Of a stretch of DNA of 64,000 nucleotides, positions 49,222 to 62,802 are shown piece after piece; within the stretch, counting starts at the first letter, position 1, and every line of letters begins with the position of its first letter. Origin of the DNA: Bretschneidera sinensis (lineage: Eukaryota; Streptophyta; Magnoliopsida; Brassicales; Akaniaceae); contig CM043700.1 of NCBI GenBank assembly GCA_023935145.1, forward strand, positions 64,188,620 through 64,252,619, in the 5' to 3' direction. A program made the translations under genes and the position numbers. The notes under the pieces were generated by a model. The model was not told where the DNA came from. It did no database searches and saw only the letters and a list, made by a program, of their open reading frames with translations.

Positions 49222-50329
49222 TGAGTACGCCCAAAGTATAATGTGGTAGTTGTTGCACAGCTTTGGGGTGTCGATTCCACAGGGAAAAACGATCTATAAA
49301 GGAAAAGTGCAAACCTTAACACGAACGATAACAATCAAGTGAGAAGATATCAATGATGAAGTAATTGTGTAAATAAATTGAAAAATATGATAAAGAAACA
49401 ACAAGGTGCCGGGAATCCTCCCTAGGTTCGTTGCCTTATTCTAATATTTAATTCAGTTGTTTTTATCTCGATTGCAAGTTTCACATCCCAAACAGGCAAC
49501 CAACAAATATTCAATCACGCGCATATATAAACCCTAATGTAATTGATATAAATTACTCTTTCGAGTTAAGCATACATAACCTATCCTATAGATTTATCAA
49601 GAAACGACAATATATCATTAATGACAATATTGCAATTATGGACAAACCTAAAAGATAAATCTACAGGACTCAATCATACCCAATAATCTTGATATAAGAA
49701 GAGCATGACTAGACTTATATCAAACATCAAGATATAATCATCAGATTAAGAAAATATCCTTTAATTAGATAAAAGAGTAACACATAACAAAGTTTTGACA
49801 ATGAAGCCCAACTACAACTGAATCAAGAAAGGAAAATAATAACAACTCCACCTAGGGATTCTGATGCAGGAGGATCTGAGTCAGATGATGCTGAGTTGTC
49901 AGATGGCAAGTGGGCTACCTAAACCGGTTTACATCGTTTAGTAGTCCACGGGCTCAGATTGCACCCCGAAGACCCTAGTCTGATTAGAAACGAGCTTTCG
50001 GGAAAAACTTAGTATTTTATACTAAGCCTTATCGTTTTTAAGCCAAAAAACGAAGTTTAGACCTTCCAATTAACAGTTTTTAGTTTTTAGGAAACTTTTT
50101 ATTTTAGTTATTTTAATTTCAGCCTTAATTTTATTTTTCTATTTTGTTTCGACCTTATAAATAAGGTCTTAGGGTTTCGTAATATTATTATTATATTTTT
50201 GGAATAAATTAAAATAAAGCATCAGAGTAGTTTTTCTGTATTGTTTTTTAGGGTTTTTCTTGTGTTACTCCCTGTGAACTATCTGTTCGACTAGCCTGCA
50301 GAATAATCGCTATTCTGCCCGGCGTCAGT

Positions 50330-50341
50330 TGGTATCAGAGC
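50330..50341 (+). other. Primer-binding site (tRNA-iMet)
   Basis: TGGTATCAGAGC, the classic complement of the initiator methionine tRNA 3' end, two bases after the 5' LTR. Confidence 0.93.
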
Positions 50342-50378
50342 TTCAACATCTTCCTAGGGTGAGATTTCATCAATTTCC

Positions 50379-50870
50379 ATGGCTGGTGATCGTGGTCGTG
50401 GTCGTCACGGGCAGGTTCCGAACGAGGAAGCCCCACGCCGTGATCGAAACGTTCAGGATGCGATGATTGAGGATTTACAGCGGTAGGTCGCAAAGTTAAC
50501 CCAACGTCTAATAGCGCAGAATTTCGGTGATCGTGAGAAGAAAGATCACGATTCCAATTCCAGTTTCGAAAACCCATATTACAATCCTGCTTGATTCGGG
50601 GAACACCGTGGTCGGGATGATCGTTATGGAGATCTTGGTTTCAGAGTGGATTTGCCGCTGTTAGCAGAGTTTTCTGACCTGATACCAGAGGATCTTCCTC
50701 CTCGGTTGCCGCCTGAGGTCTTTAATGTGAAACACTTGAGTCCTTGTTTTGGGGATTCCGATGTGGCTATTGTGAACTCGAGGACGAGTTCTTTCCAACC
50801 TGGGGCGACTGATGCAGGAGGATTCGAGTCAGATGATGCTGAGTTGTCAGATGGCAAGTGGGCTACCTAA
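50379..50870 (+). pseudogene. Fused, deleted gag-pol frame of element G
   Basis: ATG at 50379 opens MAGDRGRGRHGQVPNEE, then DAMIEDLQR, a gag N-terminus with a short coiled-coil-like stretch. A TAG at 50484 and a TGA near 50593 interrupt it. The same frame goes on with YGDLGFRVDLPLLAEF, SDLIPEDLPPRLPP (the segment just before reverse transcriptase in Ty3/gypsy polyproteins) and then VFNVKHLSPCFGDSD and NSRTSSFQPGATDAGG (the C-terminal tail after integrase). It stops at 50870 inside the 3' LTR, which starts at 50810. All enzyme domains are gone, yet the three pieces are still in one frame. It relies on a partner element for movement. Confidence 0.7.
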
Positions 50871-51923
50871 ATCGGTTTACATCGTTTAACGGGCCACAGG
50901 CTTGGATTGGGCCCCGAAACCCTAGTCGGATTGGAAACGAGCTTTCGGGAAAAACTTAGTAGTTTATACTAAGCCTTATCATTTTTAAGCCAAAAAACGA
51001 AGTTTAGATCTTCCAATTGACAGTTTTTAGGAAACTTTTTATTTTAGTTATTTTAATTGCATCCTTAATTTTATTTTCCTATTTTGTTTCGACCTTATAA
51101 ATAAGGTCTTAGTGTTTCGTAATATTATTATTATATTTTTGGAATAAATTAAAATAAAGCATCAGAGTAGTTTCTCTGTGTTGTTTTTTAGCGTTTTTCT
51201 TGTGTTACTCCCTGTGAACTATCTGTTCGACTAGCCTGCAGAATAATCGCTATTCTGCCCGACGTCAGATTCATCCCTTCACCTTGCTTGGAGATTAGTT
51301 CACCATGAAGTTCATGGTTGAACTCTTTGATGGAGGAGAGTGTGGTAGCCTTCTTGAGTTTTTCAGACTTTCCAAGATATCTCTTAACAAACCCTAAGTG
51401 GTCTATTTATAATACACAAGGTCTAAAGATGTTTTAGGGTTTAAAAAGTCCTAATTAAGTCATAACTCGGAGAAGAGGACCGTGTGCGCGCCGCGACTCT
51501 CACTTATGGGCGCCGCGACCCTTGCCTTGGCTTTGGTTTCTCTCCTTTCTGGAGGCCGCGGCCATGCTTAGTCCAGGCTGCGGCTTCCACTGAAGCTTCT
51601 TTCTTGCTCTTTTGGCTCGGTTCTGGAGACCGAGGCTTGGATATTTTCAAGCCGCAACGAACACATTCAAGACTTGATTTTTCTTCATTTGTCCTTCTAC
51701 AACCATACCTTCACTCCAGTATGCCTCGAGTCTTTGTGCTTCAAGCAATGATGACTTTTCTTCCTCTTTTAGCTTACAGTACCTGAAAATGCACCGAAAT
51801 AGATCAATGATCCATGAATGACACTTTAGAGTTGTTAACGTATAAAAGTGTAATTAAAACCTAGATCAACCCTAAAATGCTAACAATTAAGTACTGTTAA
51901 GATGCATTTTATGATTCTCATCA

Positions 51924-54900
51924 CATATATACCACAATTGTTGCACAAGCAACTGCTAAATGCATCAAAATTTGAACTCAGCAGCAAATCAGTATCAAAA
52001 CAAGCATATAAAGAATGATGGGAGCACAATCAAGTGATAAAAGCATAAAAAGGACATGTGATGAAAACCAGTGCCAAATAAAGCATGTATAAAATAATTG
52101 TAGAACAAGCAAGTGCCAAAAGGCTTCCAAATTTGAACTTAGCTGCAAACCAATATGAAAGTTATCATATATAGCATAATGGTAGCACAAAAAAGCTCTA
52201 AAGGTATCAAAATTTGAACCCAACAACAAACTTATACCAAACCATACATGTATAGCAAAATGGTAATACAAGCAAGTGCTAAAGGCATCGAAATTTGAAC
52301 CCTACAGCAAATCTATTCCAAACCATCGATGTATAGCATAATGGTAGCACAAACAAGTGCTAAACGAATCAAAATTTGAACCTAACAACAAACCTATGCC
52401 AAACCTTGCATCTATAGCATAACAGTAGCACAAACAAATGTTAAAGCCATAAAAATTTGAACTCAACAGCCAATCAGTATCAAAACATATAAAGAATGAT
52501 GGGAAGCACAAGTAAGTGACCAAAGCATCAAGAAAGGAACTCAGATGCAACCTAGTGCCAAACAAAGCATATATAGCATAATTGTAGAACAAAGAAGCCC
52601 CAAAACGCATCAAAATTTGAAACTAACACCAAACCGGTACGAAACCATGTAAGCATAACATAACCGTAGCAGAAGCAAGTGCTAAAGGCATCAAAAATTG
52701 AATCAAGAAGCAAACCAGTACGAAACCATGCATTTATAGCATAATGGTAACACAAGTATATTTTGAAGGCATCAAAATTTGAAACTAGCAGCAAACCTAT
52801 GCCAAACCATTCATGTATACTATATTAGTAGCCTAAGAAAGTGCTAAAGGAACCAAAATTAGAACCCAGTAGCAAACTTATACCAAAGCATCCATGTATA
52901 GCATAATGGTAGTACAAGCAAGTGCTGAAGGCATCAAAATGAACTAAACAACAAACTTATACTAAATGATCAATGTATAGCGTAATGGAAGCACAACCAA
53001 GTGCCAAAGACATAAAAATTTGAACCCAGCAACAAACCTATACCAAACCATGCACGTATAACATAATGGTATGACAAACAAGTGCTAAAGGTATCAAAAT
53101 TTGAATCCAACAATAAACTTATACTAAACCATCCATCTATAGCGTAATGGTAGCATAAACAAGTGCTAAAGGCAACAAAATTTGAACCCAACAACAAACC
53201 TAAAGCTAACCTTAGATATATAATATAATAGTAGCACAAACAAGTGCTAAAGGTATCAAAATTTGAACTCAGCAACAAATCAGTGTCAAAAAAAGCGTAT
53301 AAAGAATGATAGGAGCACAATTAAGTGAAAAATAATAAAAAAAGGACTTGTGATAAAAAGCAATGCCAAATAAAGCATGTATAAAATAATTGTATAACAA
53401 ACAAGTACAAAAAGGCTTCAAATTTTGAAACCAACAACAAACCAGTATAAAACCATGCAAGGGTAGCATAACGGTAGCACAACCATGTGCCAAAGGCATA
53501 AAAATTTGAACACATCGACGTATAGCATAATGGTAGCACAAGCAAGTGCTAAAGGAATCAAAATTTGAACCTAACAATTAACCTATGTGAAACCATGCAT
53601 CTATAGCATAACGGTAGCACACGCAAGTACTAAAAACATAAAAATTTGAAATCAATTGCAAATCAATATCAAAACAGGTATATAAAGAATAATAGAAGCA
53701 CAAGCAAGTGACAAAAGCATCAAAAAAGGATTTAAGGTGCAACCAAGTTCCAAACAAAGCATGTATAGCATAATTTTAGAAACAATATGTGCCAAAAAGC
53801 ATCAAAATTTGAAACCAATACCAAACCATTACCAAACCTTGTAAGCATAGCATAACAGTGGCACAAGCAAGTGCCAAAGGCATAAAAAATTGAATCGAGA
53901 AGAAAATCAATGCGAAACCATGCATGTATAGCATAATGGCAGGATAAGTACATTTCAAAAGCATCAAAATTTGAACCTAGCAGTAAACTTATACCAAACC
54001 ATCCATATATAGCATAATAGTAGCACAAGAAAGCGCTAGAGGCACCAAAATTTGAACCGAGTAGCAAACCTATTCCAAACCATCCATGTATAGAATAATG
54101 GTAGAACAAACAATTGCTAAAGGCATCAAAATTTGTACCCAACAACAAACCTATACCAAACCATCGACGTATAGCGTAATGGTAGCACAAGCAAGTGCCA
54201 AAGGCGTCAAAATTTGATCCCGACAACAAACCTGTAACAAACCATGCATATATACCATAATTGTAGCACAAAATGTGCTAGAGGCATCGAAATTTGAGCT
54301 CAACAGCAAATCAGAATCATAACAAGTATTCAAAGAATGATTGCAGCACAAGAAAGTGACTAAAGCATAAACAGGATCTGAGATGCAAACTAGTGCGAAA
54401 TAAGACATGTATACCATAATTGTAGAACAAGCGAGTACCAAAAAGCATCAAATTTGAAACCAACAGCAAACCAATACCAAGCCATCCAAGTAGAGCATAA
54501 CGGTAGCACAAGTAAATGCCAAAGGCATCAAAAATTGAATCGAGAAGAAAATCAATATGAAACCATGCATGTATAGAACAATGGTAGCACAAGTACATTT
54601 CAAAGCATCAAAATTTGAACCTAGCAACAAACTTATACCAAAACATCCATATATAGCATAATGTTGGCACAAGAAAGCACTAAAGGCACCGAAATTTGAA
54701 CTTAGTAGCAAACCTATTCCAAATCATTGATGTGTAGCATAATGGTAGCACAATCAAGTGCTAAAGGCATAAAATTTGAACCCAACAGTAAACCTATACT
54801 AAACCATCCATGCATAGAGTAATGGTAGCACAAGTATGTGCTAAAGGCGTCAAAATTGGATCTCGACAACAAACCTGTAGCAAACCATGCGTATATACCA

Positions 54901-57900
54901 TAATTGTAGCACAAAAAAGAGCTGAAGGAATTTAAGCTCAGTAGCAAATCAATATCAAAACAAGTATGTAAAGAATGATGGTAGCAAAAGCAAGTGACAA
55001 AAGCAACAAAAAAGGATTTGAGATGCAAACCAATGCTAAACAAATCATGTATAGAATAATTGTAGAACATACAAGCGCCAAAAAGCATCAAAATTTGAAA
55101 TCAACACCAAACCAGTACCAAACCATGTAAGGGTACCATAACGATAGTAGAACAAGTGCTAAAGAAATAAAAAATTGAATTAAGAAGCAAACCAATACGA
55201 AACCACGCATATATAGCATATTGGTAGCATAAATAGATTCCAAAAGCTTCAAAATTTGAACCTAGCAGCAAACCAAAACCAAACCCTCCATGTATAGCAT
55301 AATGGTTGCCCAAGAAAGTGCTAAAGGCACCAAAATTGGAACCCAATAGAAAACCTATACCAAAGCATCTATGTATATCATAATGGTAGTACAAGCAAGT
55401 GCTAAAGGCATAAAAATTAGAAACCAACAATAAACTTAAACTAAACCATCCATGTATAGCATAATAGTAGCACAAACAAGTGCTAGAGGCATCAAAATTT
55501 GAACCTAACAACAAACCTATAGCAAACCATGCATGTATACCATAATTGAAGCACAAACAAGTGCTAAAGACATCAAAATTTGAACAAAGCAGAAAATCAG
55601 TATCAAAACAAGTATATAAAGAATGATGGGAGCATAAGCAATTGACTAAAGAAACAAAAAAGGACATGTAATGAAAACCAATGCCAAACAAAGCATTTAT
55701 AAAATAATTATAGAACAAGAAAGGGCCAAAAGGCTTCATAATTTGTAACCAACAGCAAACCGATACAAAACCATGCAAGGATAACATAACAGTAGCACAA
55801 CCAAGTGCCAAAGGCATAAAATTTTGAACCAAACAACAAACCTATACCAAACCATGCATGTATAACATAATGGTAGCACAAACAAGTGCTAAAGGCATCA
55901 AAATTTGAACCCAACAACAAACATATACCAAACAATGCAAGTGTAGCATAATAGTAGCACAAATAAGTGCTATAGGCATCAAAATTGGAACCTAGCCACA
56001 AGCCTATACAAAACCATCGATGTATAGCATAATGGTAGCACAAGAAAGTGCTAAAGGCATAAAATTTCAACCTAACAACAAACCTTTGCCAAATCATGCA
56101 TCTATAGCATAACGGTAGCACATGCAAGTGCTAAAGGCATAAAAATTTGAACTCAGCAACAAATTAGTATCAAAACAAGTATAAAAAGTATGATGGGAGC
56201 ACAAGCACGTGATAAAAGCATAAAAAAGGATCTGAGGTGCAAACTAGTGCTAAACAAAGCATGTATAACGTAATTATAGAACAAACCTATCCCAAAAAGC
56301 ATAAAAAATTGTAACCAACACCAAACCAATACTAAATTATGCAAGCATAGCTTTACGGTATAACAAGCAAGTGCCGAAGGCATCAAATATTTAATCGAGA
56401 AAAAAATTAATATGAACCAAACAGCAAACTTATACCAAACCATCCATATATAGCATTATGGTAGCACAAAAAAAGGCTAAAGGCACCAAAATTTGAACCC
56501 AGTTGCAAACCTATACCAAAGCATCCATGTATAACATAATGGTAGTAAATGCAAGTGCTAAAGGAATCAAAATTTGAACCAAACAACAAACTTATACTAA
56601 ACCATCCATGTATAGCGTAATGATAGCACAAACAAGTGCTAGAGGTACCAAAATTTGAACCACACAACAAACCTATAGTAAAACATGCACATATACGATA
56701 ATTTTAGCATAAGCAAATGCTAAAAGAACCAAAATTTGAATAAAGCATAAAATCAGTATCAAAACAAGTATATAAAGAATGATGGGAGCACAAGCAAGTG
56801 ACAAAAGCAACAAAAAAGGATATGTGATGCAAACTAGTGCCAAATAAAGCATGTATAAAATAAATATAGAACAAGCAAGTGCCAAAAGCTTCAAAATTTG
56901 AAACCAACAACAAACCGGTACAAAACCATGTAAGGATAGCATAACAGTAGCACAACTAAGTGCCAAAGGCATCAAAATTTGAACCCATCAACAAACCTAT
57001 ACCAAACCAATGATGTATAACAAAATGGTAGCAGAAGCAAGTGCTAAAGGTATCAAAATTTAAACCCACAACAAAGCTGTACCAAAGCATGCATATATAT
57101 CATAATTATAGCATAAACAAGTGCAAACGGGATCAAAATTTAAACTCAGGAGTAAATCAGAATCAAATTAAGTATGTAAAGAATGATAGCAGCACAAGTA
57201 AGTGACAAAAGAATCGAAAAAGGATCTGAGATGCAAACGAGCGCAAAACAAAGCTTGTATAGAATAATTGTAGAATAAGCATGCGCCAAAATGCTTCAAA
57301 ATTTGAAACCTACAGCAAACCGGTACTAAACCCTGCAAGGATAGTATAATGGTAGCACATCCAAGTGACAAAGGCATCAAATTTTGAAACCAGCAACAAA
57401 CCTATAACAATCCATGCATGTATAACATAATGGTAGCATAAGAAAGTTCTAAAGGAATTAAAATTTGAACCCAACAGCAAAACTATACTAAACCATCCAT
57501 ATATAGCATAATGGTAGCACAGGCAAGTGCTAAAGTCATCAAAATTTGAAACAAGTAGCAAACCTATAAGAAACTATCCATTTATAGCATAATGGTCACA
57601 TAAGCAAGTGCTAAAAGTATCACAATTTGAACTGAACAACAAACTTATATTGAACCATCCATCTATTGCATAATGGTACCACAAATAAGTGGTAAAGGCA
57701 ACAAAATTTGAACTCGACAAGAAACCTATTGCTAACCTTGCATATATATCATAATAGTAGTACAAGCATGTGCTAAAGGCATCAAAATTTGAGCTCAGCG
57801 GCAAATCAGTGTCAAAACAAGCATATAAAGAGTGATGGGAGCACAATCAAGTGACAAAAGCATAAAAAAAGGATATGTGATGAAAACCAGTGCCAAATGA

Positions 57901-60900
57901 AGCATGTATAAAATAATTGTATAACAGGCAAGTGCCAAAAGGCTTCAAAATTTGAAACCAACAACAAACCGATATAAAACCATGCAAGGGTAGCATAACA
58001 GTAGCACAACCATGTTCTAAAGGCATAAAACTTTGAACTCAACAACAAAACTATGCCAAGCCATCCATGTATAGCATAATAGTAGCACAAGCAAGTGCTA
58101 TAGGAATCAAAATTTGAACCCAGGTACAAAACTATAGCGAACCATCGACGTATAGCATAATGGTAGCACAAACAAGTGCTAAAGGCATCAAAATTTGAAC
58201 ATAACAATTAAAATAAGCGAAACCATGCATCTATAGCATAACGGTAGCACATGTAAGTACTAAAGGCATGAAAATTTGAACTCGATAGCAAATCAATATC
58301 AAAACAAGTATATAAAGAATAATGTGAGGACAAGCAAGTGACAAAAGCATCAAAAAAGGATTTAAGGTGCAAACAAGTTCCAAACAAAGCATGTATAGCA
58401 TAATTTTACAACAATCATCTGCAAAAAATCATCAAAATTTGAAACCAATACCAAACCTTGCAAGCATAGCATAACAGTAACACAAGCAAGTGTTAAAGGC
58501 ATCAAAAATCAAATCGTGAAGAAAATCAACACGAAACCATGCATGTATAGAATAATGGCAGGAGAAGTACATTTCAAAAGCATCAAAATTTGAACCTAGC
58601 AGCAAACTTATACCAAACCATTCATATATAGCATAATTGTAGCATAAGCAATTGCTAAAAGCATCAAAATTTGAACCCAACAACAAACCTATACCAAACC
58701 AACGATGTATTGCGTAATGGTAGCACAAGAAAGTGCTAAAGGCACCAAAATTTGAACCTAGTAGCAAACCTATAACAAACTATCCATGTATAGCATAATG
58801 GTCGCTCAAGCAAGTGCTAAAGGTATCACAATTTTAACCCAACAACAAAGTTATAAACCTTCCATCTATAGCATAATGGTAGCACAAACAACTATTAAAG
58901 GCAACAAAATTTGAACTCGACAACAAACCTGTAGCTAATCTTGCATATATAACATAATGGTAGCACAAACAAGTGCTAAAAACATCAAAATTTGAACTCA
59001 GCAGCAAATCAGTGTGAAAACAAGCATATAAAGAATGATTGGAGCACAATCAAGTGACAAAAGCATAAAAAAGAACTGTGATGAAAGTTAGTGCCAAATA
59101 AAGCATGTATAAAATAATTGTATAACAAGCAAGTAGCAAAAGGCTTCAAAATTTGAAACTAGCAACAAACCGGTATAAAACCATGCAAGGGTAGCATAAC
59201 GGCAGCACAACCTTGTGCCAAAGGCATACAAATTTGAACCCAACAACAAAAGCATACCTAACCATCCATGTATAGCATAATGGTAGCACAAGAAAGTGCT
59301 AAAGGCATCAAAATTTGAACCTAATAGCAAACCTATACCAAGTATAGCGTAATGGTAGCACAAGCAAGTACTAAAGGCATCAAAATTTGAACCTGACAAC
59401 AAGCCTGTAGCATACCATGCATTTATACCATAATTGTAGCACAAACATATGCTGAAGCCATCAAAATTTGAACTCAACAGCAAATTAGTATCAAAACAAG
59501 TATGTAAAGAATGATGGTAGCACAAGTAAGTGATAAAAGCATCAAAAAGGGATCTGAGATACAAACCAGTGCTAAACAAAGCATGTATAACACAATTGTA
59601 GAACCAACAAGTGCCAAAAAGCATCAAAATTTGAAACCAACATCAAACCATGTAAGTATAGCATAACGATAGCATAAGCAAGTGCTAAAGGCTTCAAAAA
59701 TCGAATCAAGAAGGAAAACAATATGAAACCATGCATGTATAGCATAATGGTAGCACAAATAGATTCCAAAGGCATCAAAATTTGAACCTAGCAGCAAACC
59801 TATAACAAACCATCCATATATAGCATAATGGTAGCACAAGCAAGTGAAAAACATCATAATTTGAACCTAGCATCAAACCTATGCCAAACCAACCATGAAT
59901 AGCATAATGGTAGCACTTGCAAGTGCTAAAGGTGTCAAATTTGAAACTAGCAGCAAAAATTTACCACACCATCTATGTATAGCATAATGGTAACACAAGC
60001 AACTGCCAAAGGCATCAAAATTCAAACCTAGCAGCAAACCTATTCCAAACCATCAATGTATACCATAATTGTAGCACAAGCAAGTGCTATCAAAATTTGA
60101 ACCCAACAACTAACCTATGCCAAACCATGCATCTATAGCATAACAGTAGCACAAGGAAGTGCTATAGGCATAAAAATTTGAACTCAGCAACAAATCAGTA
60201 TCAAAACAAGCATATAAAGATTGATGGGAGCACAAGCTAGTGACAAAAGCCGCAAAAAAGGATCTGAGATGCAAACCAGTGCCAAACTAAACATGTATAG
60301 CATAATTGTAGAACAAGCAAGTGCCAAAAAGCATCAAAATTTGAAACCAATAGCAAACCAGCACTAAACCATGCAAGCATAGCATTATAGTAGGACAAAT
60401 AAGGTCCAAAGGCATCATAAATTGAATTTAGAAGCCAACCAATAACAATCCATGCATATATATCATAATTGTAGCACAAAAAGTAGCGAAAGGAATCAAA
60501 ATTTGAACCTAGCAGCAAACCTATACCAAACCATCGATATATAGCATAATGGTAGCACAAGCAGGTCCTAAAGGCATCAAAATTTGAACAAAACAACAAA
60601 CCTATGCCAAACCATGCATCTATAACATAATGGTAGCACAAGAAAGTCCTAAAGGGTATAAAAATTGAACTAAGCAACAAATTTGTATCAAAACAAGTAC
60701 ATAAAGAATGATGAGAGCATAAGCATGTGACAAAAGCATCAAAAAAGTAAATAAGATGCAAAAAAAGTGCCAAACAAAACATGTATAGTATAATTATAGA
60801 ACAAGCAAGTGCCAAAAAGCAACAAAATTTGAAACCAATAGCAAACCAGTACCAAACCATGCAAGTATAGCATTATGGTAGCACAATGAAGGTTCAAAAG

Positions 60901-62353
60901 CATCAGAAATTGAATCTAACAGCCAACCAATAACAAACCATGCATGTATATTATAATGGTAGCACAAGAAGTAGCCAAAGGCATCAATATTTGAACCTTG
61001 TAGCTAACCTATAATAAGCCATCCATGTATAGCATAATGGTAACGCAAGGAAGTGCTAAAGGCATCAAAATTTGAACCCAGCATGAAACTTATTTCAAAT
61101 CATCCATGTATAGCATAGTGGCAACACAAGCAAGTGCCAAGAACCCGAAAATAAACTTATACCAAACCATGCATGTATAGTATAATGGTAGCAAAAGCAA
61201 GTGCTAAAGGCGTCAAAATTTGAACTCAACAACAAATCAGTATGAAAACAAATATATAAAGAATGATAGAAGCATTACCAAGTGACAATAGCAAACTGGT
61301 ACAAAACCATGCAAGGATAGCGTAACGGTAGCACAAGCAAGTCCCAAAGGCATCAAAATTTGAACCGAGCAATAAACCTATACCAAACCATCCATATATA
61401 GCGTAATGGTAGCACAAACAAGGGCTAAAGGCATCAAAATTTGAACCCGACAACAAACCTATATCAAACCATGCTTATATACCATATGTGTAGCACAAGT
61501 AAGTGCTAACGGCTTAAAAATGTGAACTCAGCAGCAAATCAGTATCAAAAGAAGTATATAAAAAATGATGAAAGCACAATCAAGTGATAAATGCATCAAA
61601 AAATGATCAATGATGCATACGAACGCTGAATAAAGCATGTATAGCTTAATTGTAGAACAAATAAGTGCCAAAAGGCTTCAAAATTTGAAACAAACAGCAA
61701 ACTAGTACCAAACCATGAAACCATAGCATAATGATAGCACAAGCAAGTGCCAAAGATATCAAAACTTGAACCTACCAGCAAACCTATACCAAACCATGCA
61801 TGTATGCATAATGGTTGCACAAGCAAATGCTAAAGGCATCACACTTTGAACCCAGTAGCAAACTTATACCAAACTATCAATGTATAGCATAATGGTAGCA
61901 CAAGCAAATGGAAAAGGTATCAAAATTTGAAGCCAACAACAAACCTAGGCCAAACCATGCATCTATAGTATAACACTAGCACAAACAAGTACTATAGGCT
62001 TAAAAATTTGAACTCAGCAGCACATCAGTATCAAAACAAGCATATAAAGAATAATAGGATCACAAACTAGTGATAAAAGCCACAAAAAGGATCTGAGATG
62101 CAAACTAGTGCCAAACTAAGCATTTAAAGCATACTTGTAGAACAGGCAAGTACCAAAAAGCATCAAAATTTGAAACCACCAGCAAACCAATACCAAACCA
62201 TGCAAGTGTAACATAACGGTAGCACAAGCAAGGTCCAATGGCATCAAAATTTGAACTCGACAAAAAACCTATAACAAAGCATGCATGTATAGCATAATGG
62301 TAGCACAAACAAGTGCTAAAGGCCTCAATATTTGAACCCAACAACAAACCTAT
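51924..62353. repeat. 81-bp satellite, block 4 (right subfamily, higher-order pattern)
   Basis: About 129 monomers, mostly CATCCATGTATAG / GTGCTAAAGG type. Variant monomers with AAAGAATGATGGGAG recur near 52011, 52489, 53302, 53680, 54333, 54968, 55619, 56197, 56777, 57178, 57832, 58318, 59029, 59508, 60220, 60703, 61259, 61567 and 62048. Each is followed by a monomer with AATTGTAGAACAAG and often one with CATGCAAGCATAG. Spacings between 57.2 and 60.7 kb alternate near 480 and 650-712 bp. It ends with the CCTAT target of the next solo LTR. Confidence 0.95.
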
Positions 62354-62514
62354 TGATGAGTCTTAAATATTGCATATTTTAGACCCTTAACTTATATTTG
62401 TTATGCTCTTAGTTAGTAGTATTTTACTTTATTTTACGTTTTTCTTGTGTTTTGTGTATTTTTACAGGTTTGTGGAGAAAATGAAGCATTTCAAGAGATT
62501 TGAAGCTTCTGGAA

Positions 62515-62745
62515 TCATTGCGCTTGATCGCACGAGATATGCGATCGAGCGCACCTGCGCTCGAGTGCACCTGCCTATGAACAAGCGCAAGGTCAACATC
62601 CCACATCGAAATATTTGAAGTTCAGTGCATCTGCGATCGATCGCAGCAGACATGCGATCGAGCGCACATGAGATCGTGCGCACAAGACATGCGATCGATC
62701 GTACCTGCGATCGATCACACCACACTACGATCGAGCGCACTCGGG
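62515..62745 (+). repeat. CGATCG-rich palindrome cluster in U3
   Basis: Repeated words of the type GCGATCGAGCGCAC and TGCGATCGATCGCA, with more than ten GATC sites in 230 bp. A similar cluster is in the element C LTR (21545-21650). Confidence 0.85.
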
Positions 62746-62794
62746 CCGGTATCCCACATCGAATCTGAAACCTGCAGTGCTCCGTGACTTCCCC

Positions 62795-62802
62795 TATATA
62801 AA
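62795..62802 (+). promoter_or_regulatory. LTR TATA box of element H
   Basis: TATATAAA just downstream of the CGATCG cluster, at the expected U3/R border. Confidence 0.6.

Larger units (their letters stand above)
49862..51267 (+). mobile_element. Non-autonomous retrotransposon, CRM-like (element G)
   Basis: 1406 bp flanked by GATTC (49857-49861 and 51268-51272). LTR 49862-50327 and LTR 50810-51267 (466 and 458 bp) both begin TGATGCAGGAGGAT and end GCGTCA or ACGTCA, with few differences, so it is fairly young. A tRNA-iMet primer site is at 50330. The 482-bp internal part is one reading frame made of three joined Ty3/gypsy pieces; it runs about 60 bp into the 3' LTR. The iMet primer and a frame entering the LTR are features of CRM-type centromeric retrotransposons; that clade call is an inference. 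Confidence 0.78.
49222..51923 (-). mobile_element. Solo LTR (element F) holding a nested element
   Basis: TGAGTACGCCC at the left and CTCATCA at the right, flanked by CATAT at 49217-49221 and 51924-51928. Without the nested element (49862-51267) and its duplicate GATTC it is about 1.29 kb. Minus orientation is shown by the U5 word TCGATTCCACAGGGAAAAAC near the left end and by a TATA box at 51411-51404. A GC-rich patch (GGCGCCGCGACC words, about 51480-51660) lies in U3. No primer site or internal domain, so it is a solo LTR of an Athila-like family. Confidence 0.88.
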
